In this document: in pieces, positions 6,313-6,727 of the stretch
Layout of the letters: each line of letters begins with the position of its first letter
How positions within the stretch are numbered: the first letter of the stretch is position 1
DNA from: Akkermansia muciniphila
Lineage (GTDB): Bacteria > Verrucomicrobiota > Verrucomicrobiia > Limisphaerales > SXTU01
DNA length: 6,727 nucleotides
Direction of reading: 5' to 3'
NCBI GenBank assembly: GCA_945872195.1
Contig: CAMBZO010000147.1
Span: 1-6,727 of the forward strand
Made by a program: the position numbers and the translations under genes
Notes under the pieces: generated by a model
Seen by the model: the letters and a program-made list of their open reading frames with translations, nothing else
What the model was told of the DNA's origin: nothing
The model's database searches: none

Positions 6313-6379
6313 GCCGCGAAAGAACGCAAAGAACGCAGAAGGGAAATCCCTCTTTGTGCTCTCTGCGACTTTTCGCGGC
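6313..6379. repeat. Imperfect inverted repeat between COG3014-like and ycfL-like genes
   Basis: GCCGCGAAA (6313-6321) is a perfect inverted match to TTTCGCGGC (6371-6379). The intervening arms also pair imperfectly towards a GGGA-AA-TCCC tip (6341-6350), giving one long hairpin. The left arm has two tandem copies of AAAGAACGC (6319-6327, 6328-6336). It fills most of the 99-base gap and has no coding content. I recall similar GCCGC-AAAGAACGC hairpins scattered between genes in Verrucomicrobiota and relatives, so a dispersed palindromic repeat is likely. It lacks a terminal T-run. Confidence 0.7.
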
Positions 6380-6398
6380 TAAATCAGAAAGCAAAACA

Positions 6399-6727
6399 AT
6401 GAAAACCATCCTCACCCTGTCACTCCTCGCGGCGACGTTCGCCCTCACCGGCTGCCAATCCGGCGGTGCTTACGAAGCCCGCAACGCCCAGCGCTACGAC
6501 CTCGAAAACAAAGCGCCCTTCGCGCTCATGGATTCGATGGTGCAGCGCTCCGTGAGCAGTTCCGGCATCCAGAAGCAGACCTTGGAGGACGGCCGCCTGC
6601 GCGTCGTCGCCAACGTGCGCAACCGCGAAGCGCGCCGCATCCAGGTGCAGATTAGCTGCGTGTTCAAAGACGAGAACATGGTGGCCACCGGCGACGAAAC
6701 TCCGTGGACCAACCTCATCCTCACCGA
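6399..6727 (+). CDS. ycfL: YcfL-like (DUF1425) lipoprotein, N-terminal part
   Basis: The gene runs off the right edge; 109 codons and two bases are visible. It begins with a clear lipoprotein signal, MKTILTLSLLAATFALTGC, with lipobox LTGC and lipidated C19. After a short linker comes a DUF1425-like domain: DSMVQRSVSSSGIQKQ (45-60), GRLRVVANVRNREARRIQVQ (65-84) and ISCVFKDENM (85-94), then the conserved tryptophan in TPWTNLIL (101-108). This pattern, a strand ending in N-x-x followed by an aromatic-rich strand, then a W before the last strands, matches E. coli YcfL, whose function is unknown and whose gene lies next to lpoB there. Its position after the lpoB-like and COG3014-like genes supports the call. 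Roughly 20-30 C-terminal residues are probably missing. No Shine-Dalgarno is seen, only AGAAAG. Confidence 0.75.
   Translation, partial: MKTILTLSLLAATFALTGCQSGGAYEARNAQRYDLENKAPFALMDSMVQRSVSSSGIQKQTLEDGRLRVVANVRNREARRIQVQISCVFKDENMVATGDETPWTNLILT

Noticed and set aside
6319..6336. CRISPR-like or iteron-like repeat from the AAAGAACGC tandem copies
   Set aside because: Only two 9-base copies without spacers; they are part of the arm of the larger inverted repeat.

Overview
The window reads as GC-rich, single-copy bacterial chromosome with ordinary dense gene packing. It holds no rRNA, tRNA, CRISPR array, transposase or phage gene that I can see. My best guess for the source is a member of the Verrucomicrobiota (Pedosphaera/Limisphaerales-like). 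The reasons are the scpA-scpB-chorismate mutase order, the many small lipoproteins, the scarcity of Shine-Dalgarno sequences, and two hairpin repeats of a style I associate with that phylum. This is an inference from memory, not a database result.

Left part (1-1659, minus strand): a compact operon read right to left. It contains scpA (kleisin), scpB (its winged-helix partner, one base after scpA) and then, 11 bases on, the start of a chorismate mutase gene, probably pheA, which runs off the left edge. ScpA and ScpB join Smc in the chromosome-condensing complex; the third gene belongs to phenylalanine/tyrosine synthesis and seems only to share the transcript.

Centre (1660-3791): a 140-base divergent intergenic region separates scpA from carB. 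It carries a candidate scpA promoter on the minus strand and, on the plus strand, two adjacent hairpins, the second ending in a T-run just before the carB start. The carB gene is not the usual ~1070-residue protein. It encodes only the second half of the carbamoyl-phosphate synthase large subunit (598 residues: part of the oligomerisation domain, the second ATP-grasp unit and the MGS-like allosteric domain). No N-terminal half is present upstream, so this looks like a split carB with its partner elsewhere. A 195-base gap with a perfect 8-bp hairpin follows.

Right part (3792-6727, plus strand): four consecutive genes for exported envelope proteins. The first is a secreted glycine-zipper protein made of a duplicated ~39-residue unit. 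Then come three lipoproteins: an LpoB-like peptidoglycan-synthase activator, a COG3014-like TPR lipoprotein, and a YcfL-like (DUF1425) lipoprotein cut off by the right edge. The last three form a set I recall as neighbours in gammaproteobacteria, so they probably act together at the outer membrane, perhaps on a class A penicillin-binding protein. A ~70-base imperfect inverted repeat lies between the last two genes.
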